Shown: one piece after another, positions 46,021 to 54,458 of the stretch
How positions within the stretch are numbered: position 1 is the stretch's first letter
How the letters are laid out: the number at the start of each line of letters is the position of its first letter
Assembly (NCBI GenBank): GCA_031841125.1
Contig: CM063106.1
Coordinates: 71,908,101 to 71,972,100 of the forward strand
Length of the DNA stretch: 64,000 nt
Origin: Acanthococcus lagerstroemiae
Lineage: Eukaryota; Arthropoda; Insecta; Hemiptera; Eriococcidae
Direction of reading: 5' to 3'
Notes under the pieces: model-generated
Database searches by the model: none
What the model was told of the DNA's origin: nothing
What the model saw: the letters and a program-made list of their open reading frames with translations, nothing else
Made by a program: the position numbers and the translations under genes

Positions 46021-46261
46021 GTAAAAGAAAAAATTTTGAGTGAAATGAAAAAATTTTTGCCCCAATACGATTTTAGATTTTCCAAAAAAAAATTACTGTC
46101 TAATTTTTCCTCTTGCGCTATGTGTCAATACTTATACTTAACAAAAGAATGATAGAAATATATCTATATATAGGTATTAGAGAGTAAAAAAAAAAGAAAG
46201 AGAGGAGAAAAAACAATACTAATAATAATAATAATAATAATACAGAAAAAACATACACATT
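46021..46261 (-). other. Non-coding 3' region of the provirus
   Basis: Lies between the fourth ORF and the polypurine tract. It contains an ATA/ATT triplet microsatellite (about 46218-46242) and an A/G-rich low-complexity tract (about 46187-46214). No ORF of note. Confidence 0.6.
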
Positions 46262-46876
46262 TTATTCCTCGTTTTTATCGCTCTCCAGTCCACTGTCGCT
46301 ATCTGCGTTGTGGTGTAGATCTCCTTCGTGTGGGTCGTAGCCTTTGTTTATTGACCAGTCATAAACCGCTTCGTGGTGCCTGTCGATCCTGCCAACCACC
46401 GGTGATTTCAGCGTGACGTGTCTCCGTTGTCTGACTTTGATGCGATAGTCTAAGCCTGTGATTCCCAGTAGGTTTTCCAGTAGGTGGACGTAGATTTCGG
46501 GTATGGTACCTCGTACTATTTGTTGAGTATCGTTCTCAACGAATTTATACGCCATTTCCACTGCTTTTTGGATTGGTTTGATGTCTCTGGGTACCATTTC
46601 TGCTCCCATGAAATGAATTTTACATTCTTCTGGTCCACCTTCTGGTGTTACCTCTGCGGTGATTGCGCCAGTTGTTATGATATCCATTGCTGCGTCCATG
46701 AATAGCTGGATGTTCTCTATCTCTGCCTCATCTATTCGTTGGTTTGACGTTGATAGGTTTACCATGCCTTCATCGATTAGGTTTTTTGTGTAAGAATGTA
46801 ATATTCTTAATAATGTTTTCGTGTCTTCAAAGTTTTCGAGTAGCGGAGCGCGCAAAAAGAACGGCGGGTTCGACAT
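46262..46876 (-). CDS. Extra fourth ORF of the provirus, unknown function (204 aa)
   Basis: An uninterrupted 204-codon ORF between env and the 3' LTR, where most errantiviruses have no gene. It begins MSNPPFFLRAPLLENFEDTK and looks soluble: no signal peptide, no membrane segment, no zinc knuckle. A middle part is probably helical (around residues 70-125), a basic patch KVRQRRHVTLK lies near residues 150-160, and the tail is strongly acidic (DSDSGLESDKNEE). I do not recognise a family. The ATG at 46876 lies 140 nt after the env stop and about 106 nt after a TATAAAAA (46982-46989), so it could be made from its own promoter or from a spliced RNA. An intact frame in an otherwise young element suggests it is used. 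Accessory regulator, captured host gene or structural protein are all possible. Confidence 0.8.
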   Translation of the reverse strand: MSNPPFFLRAPLLENFEDTKTLLRILHSYTKNLIDEGMVNLSTSNQRIDEAEIENIQLFMDAAMDIITTGAITAEVTPEGGPEECKIHFMGAEMVPRDIKPIQKAVEMAYKFVENDTQQIVRGTIPEIYVHLLENLLGITGLDYRIKVRQRRHVTLKSPVVGRIDRHHEAVYDWSINKGYDPHEGDLHHNADSDSGLESDKNEE

Positions 46877-46981
46877 TTTGACCGACGTGTTTGTTACTAT
46901 TTTAACTCTTTAGAGAAGATACACCAAATTGCTGTTCACTTTTTCACTTTCGACTGTCATGGTTCTATGTTAAGTTTTTCC

Positions 46982-46989
46982 TTTTTATA
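46982..46989 (-). promoter_or_regulatory. Possible TATA box before the fourth ORF
   Basis: TATAAAAA on the minus strand in the 140-nt gap between env and the fourth ORF, identical to the octamer in the LTR promoter. AT-rich sequence makes a chance match easy, so this is tentative. Confidence 0.3.
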
Positions 46990-47015
46990 CATAAAATTTG
47001 GATTTAGGACTTATC

Positions 47016-49046
47016 TTATTGTCTAGGTACATCGTAGGTGGATATCGGTGGTTGTGGTAGTGGACTTTGAGGGTTTCGTGTCGTTGTTCTCGTCATATCA
47101 ATATATTGGGGGTTTAGGGATTGCATTTCTACTCTTATCTCTGGATCCGTTTCGTTGCATTGAGGACTTTGTACTCTGTTCGGGCTTTTTCTTTTACAAC
47201 ACCATTCCAGATAATATTTTAAACAATATCTGGTTTTTGCTAAAATGAAGATTACTAGAATGACGGAAACTATTTCTATTGCTATTGACATGTAATGTGT
47301 CGTTTTCGTTATATTTTTCTGTTTTTCTTTTTGGTCCAAAAGTTGATCATAATCGTGTAATTTTTCATTTGCCCGCCGAAGATCCCAGATGTTTAATTTT
47401 TCTAGTTTTATCGTCTTTAGGTTTAATTTTGAATATGGTAGCTCCCCTTCCCAATTTGGTATTTTCGAAAATTCGGGTGCTATGTCTATGTATTTCGGTG
47501 GGTATTCGTTACTCGACATTAGAACATCTTCTGGTGTCGTTGCTTCACATGAAGGGGGTAGAAACAAGATACCAACATTTTTAATTTCAAAATCCGTAAC
47601 CCTCCTTGCTTTTTTGCATTTGATTTCCATTTTTATTGGTTTGTCTGTGAAGTATAACCACCGATTTCCATGTAGCTTATCGAATATACTTATTTCTATA
47701 TAGCTTAATTTTACTTTACATATAGACGGTATTTCGTGGTTTGCGCTGGTTAATATCGACATTATGCAGGTATCTTCCGTTTTCCGTTGATTTAGGGTGC
47801 TTTCCGTGCACAGGTGATAATTTTCTTCTAGTTCCATGCATGTTGCTAGGTCTTTCATTGCCACGTGTTTTGAGTATGTTTGGTCTGTGATCAAGTATTG
47901 GGTGTTGGAATCAAGGAAAAGATATGAATGGGTTTCATTTGGGATTTGAAAAGGTACAGGATGTAGTTTATAAAGTGCAAATTCTGTTTTTAATACTATT
48001 GGGATTTGAATTTGAAAAACTAATAATTTTCGTGGAGTTAAAAACACATCTATTTTACATAGGTCAATATACTTGAAAATTGTTGAATAATTCGTATCAA
48101 AAGGAAATTCTCTATCCTGTGGTAATTTCGCTATTTCTAATTCCCTGCTTAGACGTGCTGGTGTAATGATAAAAGGGTGAATTATGCCTTTCTTTGCGAA
48201 TAAAATTGCGTTCGTGATTTCGTCAAATTGTTCCAGAGTTTTTTCCAATGTTTCCACCAAAAAGTTTTCATGCATTCCCAGATTTTGTAAAAATTTAACT
48301 TCGTCTATTTCTTTTTCCCAATTTTCAATCGTATCCTCCAATTTTTTAAAATTTTCGTTTAGTGTTTTCTGTGATTGTTGAGAGTTGTTTGCTATTATTT
48401 CCATATCCGTTAATGTCGTTTTCATAATATGTAATTGCCCCTTCATTATTTCCTCTATTTTCCTTTTACTTATTTGGGGTTGCCTCAAAGCTTCGTCGTA
48501 TCGTTTTTTGTCTTCATTATCTGGAGTTCCTACTACCCACTTTAATACGGTTGATAGACCTGGTGCGATTCCATTTTCCAAAAATCTTTTGCTTCTTTTC
48601 TTTTCTTTTTTCGTTTTTGGTTTTACGTCCAGAACCGAATTTTGATTACCAATTAAATGCTGTATATTTTCGAATTTTTCTGTCAATTTATCTATATACG
48701 AACTTATAAATCGAATTTGTTGATTACACTGAGTTGACACATTTTTTGCCATTAAGGATATACACAATCCATACGTATTTCGTACTTCCTCCTGTAATTT
48801 TTCTTTGTATTTTTCTTGTGTCGTCATATTCAAAAATGTCGCCATTTTAAAAGCTTCGTTTGTGATTTTTGCTCTACCAAAATGTTCAAAATACATTCCT
48901 ATGTTTGAGTCTAATTCCATAGCCATTGGTTCCTCAATGTCTGATTCGTCAATCATAAGTATATTAACTGAGAAGATTTTGGGAATGACTAAGAGAAAAG
49001 GGATTAGTAAGATGTGATTCATTTTATTTGCTTGTACCTGCAACAT
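47016..49046 (-). CDS. env: Errantiviral Env-like fusion glycoprotein (676 aa)
   Basis: A membrane fusion protein of the errantivirus Env / baculovirus F type. The first ATG (49046) overlaps the pol end by 23 nt; the ATG at 49022 just before MNHILLIPFLLVIPKIFS gives a better signal peptide and may be the real start. A furin-type site RSKR ends at about residue 154 and is followed by a hydrophobic, glycine-containing segment (GIAPGLSTVLKWVVGT), the expected fusion-peptide position, then a predicted coiled-coil region (about residues 175-260). Many N-x-S/T sites suggest glycosylation. A membrane anchor lies at about 586-604 (IAIEIVSVILVIFILA), followed by a 72-residue cytoplasmic tail with Cys residues and Pro-rich SPLPQPP and YDVP. 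The frame is intact. Expression in this group is usually from a spliced RNA; I could not pin down the splice sites. Confidence 0.92.
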   Translation of the reverse strand: MLQVQANKMNHILLIPFLLVIPKIFSVNILMIDESDIEEPMAMELDSNIGMYFEHFGRAKITNEAFKMATFLNMTTQEKYKEKLQEEVRNTYGLCISLMAKNVSTQCNQQIRFISSYIDKLTEKFENIQHLIGNQNSVLDVKPKTKKEKKRSKRFLENGIAPGLSTVLKWVVGTPDNEDKKRYDEALRQPQISKRKIEEIMKGQLHIMKTTLTDMEIIANNSQQSQKTLNENFKKLEDTIENWEKEIDEVKFLQNLGMHENFLVETLEKTLEQFDEITNAILFAKKGIIHPFIITPARLSRELEIAKLPQDREFPFDTNYSTIFKYIDLCKIDVFLTPRKLLVFQIQIPIVLKTEFALYKLHPVPFQIPNETHSYLFLDSNTQYLITDQTYSKHVAMKDLATCMELEENYHLCTESTLNQRKTEDTCIMSILTSANHEIPSICKVKLSYIEISIFDKLHGNRWLYFTDKPIKMEIKCKKARRVTDFEIKNVGILFLPPSCEATTPEDVLMSSNEYPPKYIDIAPEFSKIPNWEGELPYSKLNLKTIKLEKLNIWDLRRANEKLHDYDQLLDQKEKQKNITKTTHYMSIAIEIVSVILVIFILAKTRYCLKYYLEWCCKRKSPNRVQSPQCNETDPEIRVEMQSLNPQYIDMTRTTTRNPQSPLPQPPISTYDVPRQ

Positions 49047-52000
49047 AGGGTTTTACCATATCAGTATGATAATTCTGACTTTTGTTTTTCTTGATCTTAA
49101 TTTTTAAAGAGTTATTGGGGTTGATTTGTTCTACAGTATAAGGTCCTGAATAGTTTGGTGATAATTTTTTCGTTTTCCCCTTCTGAATGATTTTATTTTG
49201 GATTACTACTTGATCTCCCACTTTATAATTTTTTGGATTATGATGCGTTTTATCGTATTGCCCTTTTGATTTTTCTTTTGCTCTTTCTATTTTCTCTTTC
49301 GCAATTTGATGAATTTGACTCAATCTGACTTGTAGATTGCTATAATAGTCATCGTACGTGTATTTAAATTTTGGTGTTCCTGAAATTGAATTTGGAATAA
49401 AAGCTTGATGGCCAAATACTAATTCGTAAGGTGTTTTTCCCGTTGTCTCATGTACGTGTGTATTATACGAAAAAAGTGCGTACTGTACGTATTCATCCCA
49501 GTCATTCTGATTTGCGTTTATGTAGTGTTTGAGATAGTCTTTCAAAGTTGAATGCCAACGTTCCAACGCTCCATTACTTTGGGGTCTATAGACTGACGTG
49601 AAAATATGTTTTGTTTTCAGTAATTTCATCAAGTCCTTAATAATTTCTGACGTAAAAGATGGACCATTATCGCTAATTATATTTTTTGGTAATCCCATTA
49701 ATGATGAAAATTTCAAAATTTCTTTTGCGATTGTTTTGGCTTCTTGATTTGGGACTGCTACTGCATATGCAAATTTTGTTAAATCGTCTTGTATTGTTAT
49801 CAGGTATTCGTTCCCGTTTAAGGTTATTGGCATTTTTCCTACCGTATCAATGAAAATTCTTTCAAAAGGTTCAGAGGCTGTTGTCGTAATTTCCATTGGT
49901 GCTTTCGTTGGATTCCTATTTACTTTGTTTAGTTGACAGCTCTTACATGAAGTTACGTATTTAATAATGTCTTTTTTCATTTTTGGCCAAAAGTATTTTT
50001 CTTTGATTTGTTCGTACATCCGTTTTACTCCTGGATGTCCTGCATTTAATGTCACGTGATGGTCGTCTAGAATTTTTTGTCGATTTTCCTTTAGTACCAT
50101 AATTCTTTCGTCTGTACAAATCGTGATTTTAATTTTTGTTTTCTCAAATACTCGTATTATTAAATTTTTAAATTTTCCAAAATTTATGAAATCATTTTTG
50201 TCCGTCGTTGAAATGAAGATTTCTTCAATGTTATTTGTAACCAAAAGATTTTTTAAATTTTCTATACATGTAGCTACGTCTTCCAATTTTGCTTTGTCAG
50301 TCGCATTCTTTTTATAGAAACACAAAAAGAGATCTCGTTTTTTATTTTTAGCATGATAAATTTCACTAATTTTGCTATTTTCCGGAAATTTTCTCAGTCC
50401 GAATCGTTGAAATTTTTCTAGTTCCCTTGGCTCTTCTGACATAATGGGCATGAGTATTGCTATTTTTGATTTTGAAAAAATTGAGTCTTTTATTACCTCC
50501 AATGTCGTATTCCTTTCCTCATTTGTTGTTGGCCCACTCGTGATTTTCAACATTTTCTCCATTTTTACTTCAGTTAAAGGATTTCGTATTCTACTTAAGG
50601 CGTCTGCGATTTTGTTAGTACAACCTGGTTTATAACGTATGTCAAAGTCATATTCTTCTAATTTCAGTCTCCATCTTAATAGTCGTGAATTTCCTCCTTC
50701 CTTTACCTTTGATAGCCAAATAAGTGGTCTATGGTCCGTATAAATTTCGAATTTGTATCCAAATAAGTAATGTCTAAAATGTTGTACTGACCAAACAATT
50801 GCTAAAAGTTCCTTTTCCGTTGTTGAGTAGTTACATTCTGCTTTATTTAAAGTTCTACTTGCAAATGCTATCGGTTTATCGTTTGGTATTTCTCCTTGAC
50901 TTAAAACTGAGCCTATTGCGTAATTTGAACTGTCCGTTGTCAGTATGAATGGTTTGTTAAAGTCTGGAAATTGTAAAACTAAGGGTCCTGTTAGAAATTC
51001 TTTTAATTTTGTAAATGCTTCTTCTTGTTCAGTCTTCCAAATAAAATCTTCCCCTTTTTTCAACAATTTTGTTAATGGTTTCGTTATTTTCGAGTAGTTT
51101 GGTATAAACCGACGATAATATCCTGATAAACCAAGAAAAGTCTGTAAAGTCTTTACATTGTGAGGTCTGGTGTAATTTTTTACACTTTCAATTTTTGCTG
51201 GGTCTGGTTTGCACCCTTCTTCACTTATGATATGTCCTAGGTAAGTGACCTCTTTTCTCAGAAATTCACATTTTTCTGGTTGCAATTTCAAATTGTTTTC
51301 CTGTAGTCTTTCTAAAACTATTTCCAGTTTCCTGTTATGTTCGTCTAAACTTCTTCCAAAAAGTATGATGTCGTCTAGATATACAAGGCATTGGTTTGGG
51401 GTCATTCCCTTCAAGCATTTTTGCATGGCTGCCATAAATGTACTAGGCGCTGAGGTCAAACCGAATGGTAAACGTAAAAATTCAAAATGTCCACAAGGCG
51501 TTGAGAAAGCTGTTTTTTCAATATCTTCCTTCTTCATTTTGATTTGGTGATATCCCGAGGCTAAATCCAAAGTTGAAAAGTATTTCGCGTTCCCCAAATG
51601 TTCTAAAATTTCCTCAATGTTTGGTATGACTGAAGCTTGACCTACTGTTACTGCGTTTAATCTACGATAATCAATAACTATTCTCCATTTTTTATTTCCA
51701 TTTTCGTCTAATCCCTTTTTTGGTACAATCCATAGTGGAGAATTCCATGGTGAGACACTTTCTCGTATTATTCCTTCCCTTAGCATTTTTTGTACTTGTT
51801 TATCAATCTCAGTTTTCAAACTCTCTGGTTGCCTATAATTTTTTATGTTTATGGGGGTGTCCGTTTTTACCCTTATGGCATGTTCCGTTATGTTGGAGCA
51901 GGTTAATGTGTCTCCTTTCAGATAAAAAACATCGTTAAACTTTTTGCAAATTTCAAGCAATTTTCCTCTTTCTTCCCCATTCAAATGTTCCGTTCGTATT

Positions 52001-52971
52001 TCATTTTCCAAACGTTCGTTCCTAGTTTTAGGTGTGGACTTTGCTTTCCCTGTTATCCCTATCTTTTTTGTTCTATACTTCTGGTCAAAAATTATTGCGT
52101 TTTGTTGTTCGAAAGGTTCGAGTTCAATTTCGAGTGGTACATATTTGTAATCAGTGTCTGATGTGTTCAGAATAGTTGCATATGCTTTTGACCTTTGATC
52201 TACCTTTGTTATTGCTTTGGATACGAGTAAATTTGTACCTATATCAATTTCTGGTATTATTCCTTCTTCAATCTCGGGATTTAGAACTTTGACCTCTACT
52301 ACTGTTTCTGTTCTAGCTTTTAGAATCGTGAATTTACTTTCTTGCGAGTCAGGGCTTCCTAATTTTAACGTTTTCGTATTCGTATCTTCTTGAATGTACA
52401 AGATTTTGATTGGGATCTTGTCATTCTTCAAAACCAAAATGTTTCTTTCGTAGCTAATAATTTTACAAAATTTTCTCATGAAGTCTATTCCTACTAGCCC
52501 ATCGAAAGGTATTCCTGAGGGTCCGTTTATTATGTGAAATTTCTGTTTCAATTCCGTTCCACTAGGGGGTTCCAAAATTATTTCCGTGTGCCCTATCGAT
52601 TTTATTGCTTGATCTGCCACTATTCCATTTAAATGTATAATTTCGTTCGTCTCATATTCTGTTTCTGGGTCCAGTGCATGGGCTTTAATAATTGAATTTG
52701 TTGCACCTGGATCAATAATAAATTTCAGACAAGTTCGGGCTGCTGATGGCGAATTTATAAAGAAATACATTAATCCTGCATCGGGATTTGTTATCGCTTT
52801 CGCCTTAATAATTTTGGGTTCACAATCTAGTCTTTGTAGATTTGGTTCTCCCGAATTTTGTTTTTGTTGCCCTCCTTGTTCGTTATTTCGTTCCTCGGTT
52901 TTGATTCCTGTGGGTCCACTGGGCCGAGGCTTTCCCGTAGACCGTTGTAGTTTAACGCCCTTTTTTCCGAG
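49024..52971 (-). CDS. pol: Gag-Pol polyprotein, pol frame (protease, RT, RNase H, integrase)
   Basis: The pol frame is open from about 52971, in the -1 frame relative to gag, with roughly 145 nt of overlap; the first ATG is at 52770. It is therefore probably made by -1 frameshifting. Counting from that ATG (1248 aa): protease with D20-P-G-A (the second position is normally T or S) and GLVGIDF at 91-97; reverse transcriptase with LDLASGYHQI at 401-410 and the catalytic YLDD at 464-467; RNase H with D613, an E in TEKELLAI and D679 in YTDHRP; integrase with a His/His near 905-912 and C942/C945 zinc site, then D975, D1034 and E1070 with 35 residues between the last two; and a GPY/F-type motif at GPYT (1209-1212). 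Length and domain order are standard for Ty3/gypsy. There are no stops or frameshifts, so all activities look intact apart from the unusual protease triplet. Confidence 0.95.
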   Translation of the reverse strand, partial: LGKKGVKLQRSTGKPRPSGPTGIKTEERNNEQGGQQKQNSGEPNLQRLDCEPKIIKAKAITNPDAGLMYFFINSPSAARTCLKFIIDPGATNSIIKAHALDPETEYETNEIIHLNGIVADQAIKSIGHTEIILEPPSGTELKQKFHIINGPSGIPFDGLVGIDFMRKFCKIISYERNILVLKNDKIPIKILYIQEDTNTKTLKLGSPDSQESKFTILKARTETVVEVKVLNPEIEEGIIPEIDIGTNLLVSKAITKVDQRSKAYATILNTSDTDYKYVPLEIELEPFEQQNAIIFDQKYRTKKIGITGKAKSTPKTRNERLENEIRTEHLNGEERGKLLEICKKFNDVFYLKGDTLTCSNITEHAIRVKTDTPINIKNYRQPESLKTEIDKQVQKMLREGIIRESVSPWNSPLWIVPKKGLDENGNKKWRIVIDYRRLNAVTVGQASVIPNIEEILEHLGNAKYFSTLDLASGYHQIKMKKEDIEKTAFSTPCGHFEFLRLPFGLTSAPSTFMAAMQKCLKGMTPNQCLVYLDDIILFGRSLDEHNRKLEIVLERLQENNLKLQPEKCEFLRKEVTYLGHIISEEGCKPDPAKIESVKNYTRPHNVKTLQTFLGLSGYYRRFIPNYSKITKPLTKLLKKGEDFIWKTEQEEAFTKLKEFLTGPLVLQFPDFNKPFILTTDSSNYAIGSVLSQGEIPNDKPIAFASRTLNKAECNYSTTEKELLAIVWSVQHFRHYLFGYKFEIYTDHRPLIWLSKVKEGGNSRLLRWRLKLEEYDFDIRYKPGCTNKIADALSRIRNPLTEVKMEKMLKITSGPTTNEERNTTLEVIKDSIFSKSKIAILMPIMSEEPRELEKFQRFGLRKFPENSKISEIYHAKNKKRDLFLCFYKKNATDKAKLEDVATCIENLKNLLVTNNIEEIFISTTDKNDFINFGKFKNLIIRVFEKTKIKITICTDERIMVLKENRQKILDDHHVTLNAGHPGVKRMYEQIKEKYFWPKMKKDIIKYVTSCKSCQLNKVNRNPTKAPMEITTTASEPFERIFIDTVGKMPITLNGNEYLITIQDDLTKFAYAVAVPNQEAKTIAKEILKFSSLMGLPKNIISDNGPSFTSEIIKDLMKLLKTKHIFTSVYRPQSNGALERWHSTLKDYLKHYINANQNDWDEYVQYALFSYNTHVHETTGKTPYELVFGHQAFIPNSISGTPKFKYTYDDYYSNLQVRLSQIHQIAKEKIERAKEKSKGQYDKTHHNPKNYKVGDQVVIQNKIIQKGKTKKLSPNYSGPYTVEQINPNNSLKIKIKKNKSQNYHTDMVKPYVAGTSK

Positions 52972-54458
52972 TCATTTGACCTATTTCTAAAACATTCTTC
53001 CGTACTATGGTTTCTCATATTACAATTTTTACAGTATTTATTTCCTTTTTTCTTTTCGTCGAACATTTTTTTCCTACATTCAACACTTTTATGCCCTTCT
53101 TTCTTACAGTAATGACATGAGAACTTAAAAATTGTTCCTTCATTTCTCCTGTAGCATTCATTTTCACTATGTCCTTTTCGCTTACAGTTTTTACAAAATT
53201 TTGAGGTCTGTTCGTTTTCCGAATTCTGATTTTGATTCACGTTTTGCTTTCTACCACATTCAATCGTATTATGATTTTCCATTCTACAATTCGAACACCA
53301 TTTACTTTCAAAATTTCTTTTGTAACCTGAATATCTTTCCTTTTTGTTCCTGAAATTCCTTCCTTTCTTTTTCTGACTTTCAATTCGTTCTTGTTCGAGG
53401 GCCGTTTGCAATGCGTCATTCATGCTTTTCACTTTACTTAGTCTCAAATACATAGATGTGTCGGGATGTGTATGGTACACGAATCTATTTAAAGCCAACT
53501 TATTCGCATACCTCGCTGCGTGTTCATCGTTTCCATTCCCACTCAAAATTTTTGCCACAATATTTTGGATACGTGTGTAAAATTGCATTACTGATTCATC
53601 CCTAAATTGGCGTACATTGCATAATTGCTCATAATATTGTTCCCCTGATTTGTTCTCTGAATACAATTTCAATAATTTCTTACGTAACTCCTTCCAGTTT
53701 TCACACTTACTTGCCCTTAATTGGGATTTTGCAGGGTCTTTTATTTTTGTTTTAATGACTGTTAATAGTCCTATTTTTTGGTCTTCACCTGCTAAACTGT
53801 CTGCTTCATTGCAGCAATCAATAAATGCATTTAGCTGTTTGAATTCCCCGTTGAAGGTTTCCGAAATTAAATTCGCCAAAAATTGCATGGTGTAACCATT
53901 CTTTTTTCCTTTTTCCTCTTTTCGAGTTTTTCTGAAATTTCCCTGACTTTCCTTGTCACTTTCACTATTTGAATATTCCGAACTGTCGGTTGATCCATTT
54001 GAGCTGTTGCTCCAATTTCTATTTTCGTGCTTTTCCCATTTTTTGTTCCTTTTTCCTGAGTTAAACCTTTTTCTAAAGTTTTTATAATTTTCCTCAGTGT
54101 TTTCCGAGTCGTTGGATGAAGTATAACAATTTTTATTTTGACTTGATATGGAGTGGTCCCTTTTTGGGTTGCCTTGTCTCCTTCCTTTTTTCGATTTTGA
54201 AAATTCACAATTGGGATGATTCTTTTTTGAGTTACTTGAAATTTCCCTTCCTTTTTCGTAATTCTTTCCGACACTTCCATTGTCGTCTGTTTCACTATCG
54301 GTTGCTTCCTTTACAAATGAGGCTAATTTTCCTGATACGTTTTTTGAATTTTCCGCCCCGTCTTTCATGATTTGATTCATTTCTGATTCATACATTTTTA
54401 ATTCTTTTAACCGTTTAAATAATTCCTCCCGTTCCCTTTCAATTTTTTCCTTGGCCAT
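52827..54458 (-). CDS. gag: Gag polyprotein (543 aa as annotated)
   Basis: Structural protein of the virus-like particle. From the ATG at 54458: a charged coiled-coil start (MAKEKIEREREELFKRLKEL), a long Ser/Asn/Lys-rich linker (about 50-185), a capsid-like helical region (about 190-360, containing FNGEFKQLNAFIDCCNEAD and ENWKELRKKLLKLYSEN), and a nucleocapsid with four CCHC zinc knuckles (CX2CX4HX4C) at about 388-401, 422-435, 448-461 and 476-489. Most errantiviral Gags have one such knuckle or none, so four is high. The frame stays open upstream of the ATG to a TAA at about 54588 without an ATG, while an ATG at 54598 lies in another frame. The true N-terminus is uncertain and this copy may carry a small indel. 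Confidence 0.9.
   Translation of the reverse strand: MAKEKIEREREELFKRLKELKMYESEMNQIMKDGAENSKNVSGKLASFVKEATDSETDDNGSVGKNYEKGREISSNSKKNHPNCEFSKSKKGRRQGNPKRDHSISSQNKNCYTSSNDSENTEENYKNFRKRFNSGKRNKKWEKHENRNWSNSSNGSTDSSEYSNSESDKESQGNFRKTRKEEKGKKNGYTMQFLANLISETFNGEFKQLNAFIDCCNEADSLAGEDQKIGLLTVIKTKIKDPAKSQLRASKCENWKELRKKLLKLYSENKSGEQYYEQLCNVRQFRDESVMQFYTRIQNIVAKILSGNGNDEHAARYANKLALNRFVYHTHPDTSMYLRLSKVKSMNDALQTALEQERIESQKKKGRNFRNKKERYSGYKRNFESKWCSNCRMENHNTIECGRKQNVNQNQNSENEQTSKFCKNCKRKGHSENECYRRNEGTIFKFSCHYCKKEGHKSVECRKKMFDEKKKGNKYCKNCNMRNHSTEECFRNRSNDSEKRALNYNGLRESLGPVDPQESKPRNEITNKEGNKNKIRENQIYKD
52958..52968 (-). promoter_or_regulatory. Candidate gag-pol frameshift region
   Basis: On the minus strand GGAAAAAAGGG lies at the very start of the open -1 frame: the preceding in-frame stop of the pol frame is at 52972-52974. 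Any -1 shift must therefore happen between here and the gag stop (52827). The homopolymer is the best slippage candidate, but it is not a perfect X-XXY-YYZ heptamer in the gag frame, so it remains a suggestion. Confidence 0.4.

Noticed and set aside
48184..48645. Plus-strand ORFs inside the provirus (several, 47048-54705)
   Set aside because: All are antisense shadows of env, pol or gag.
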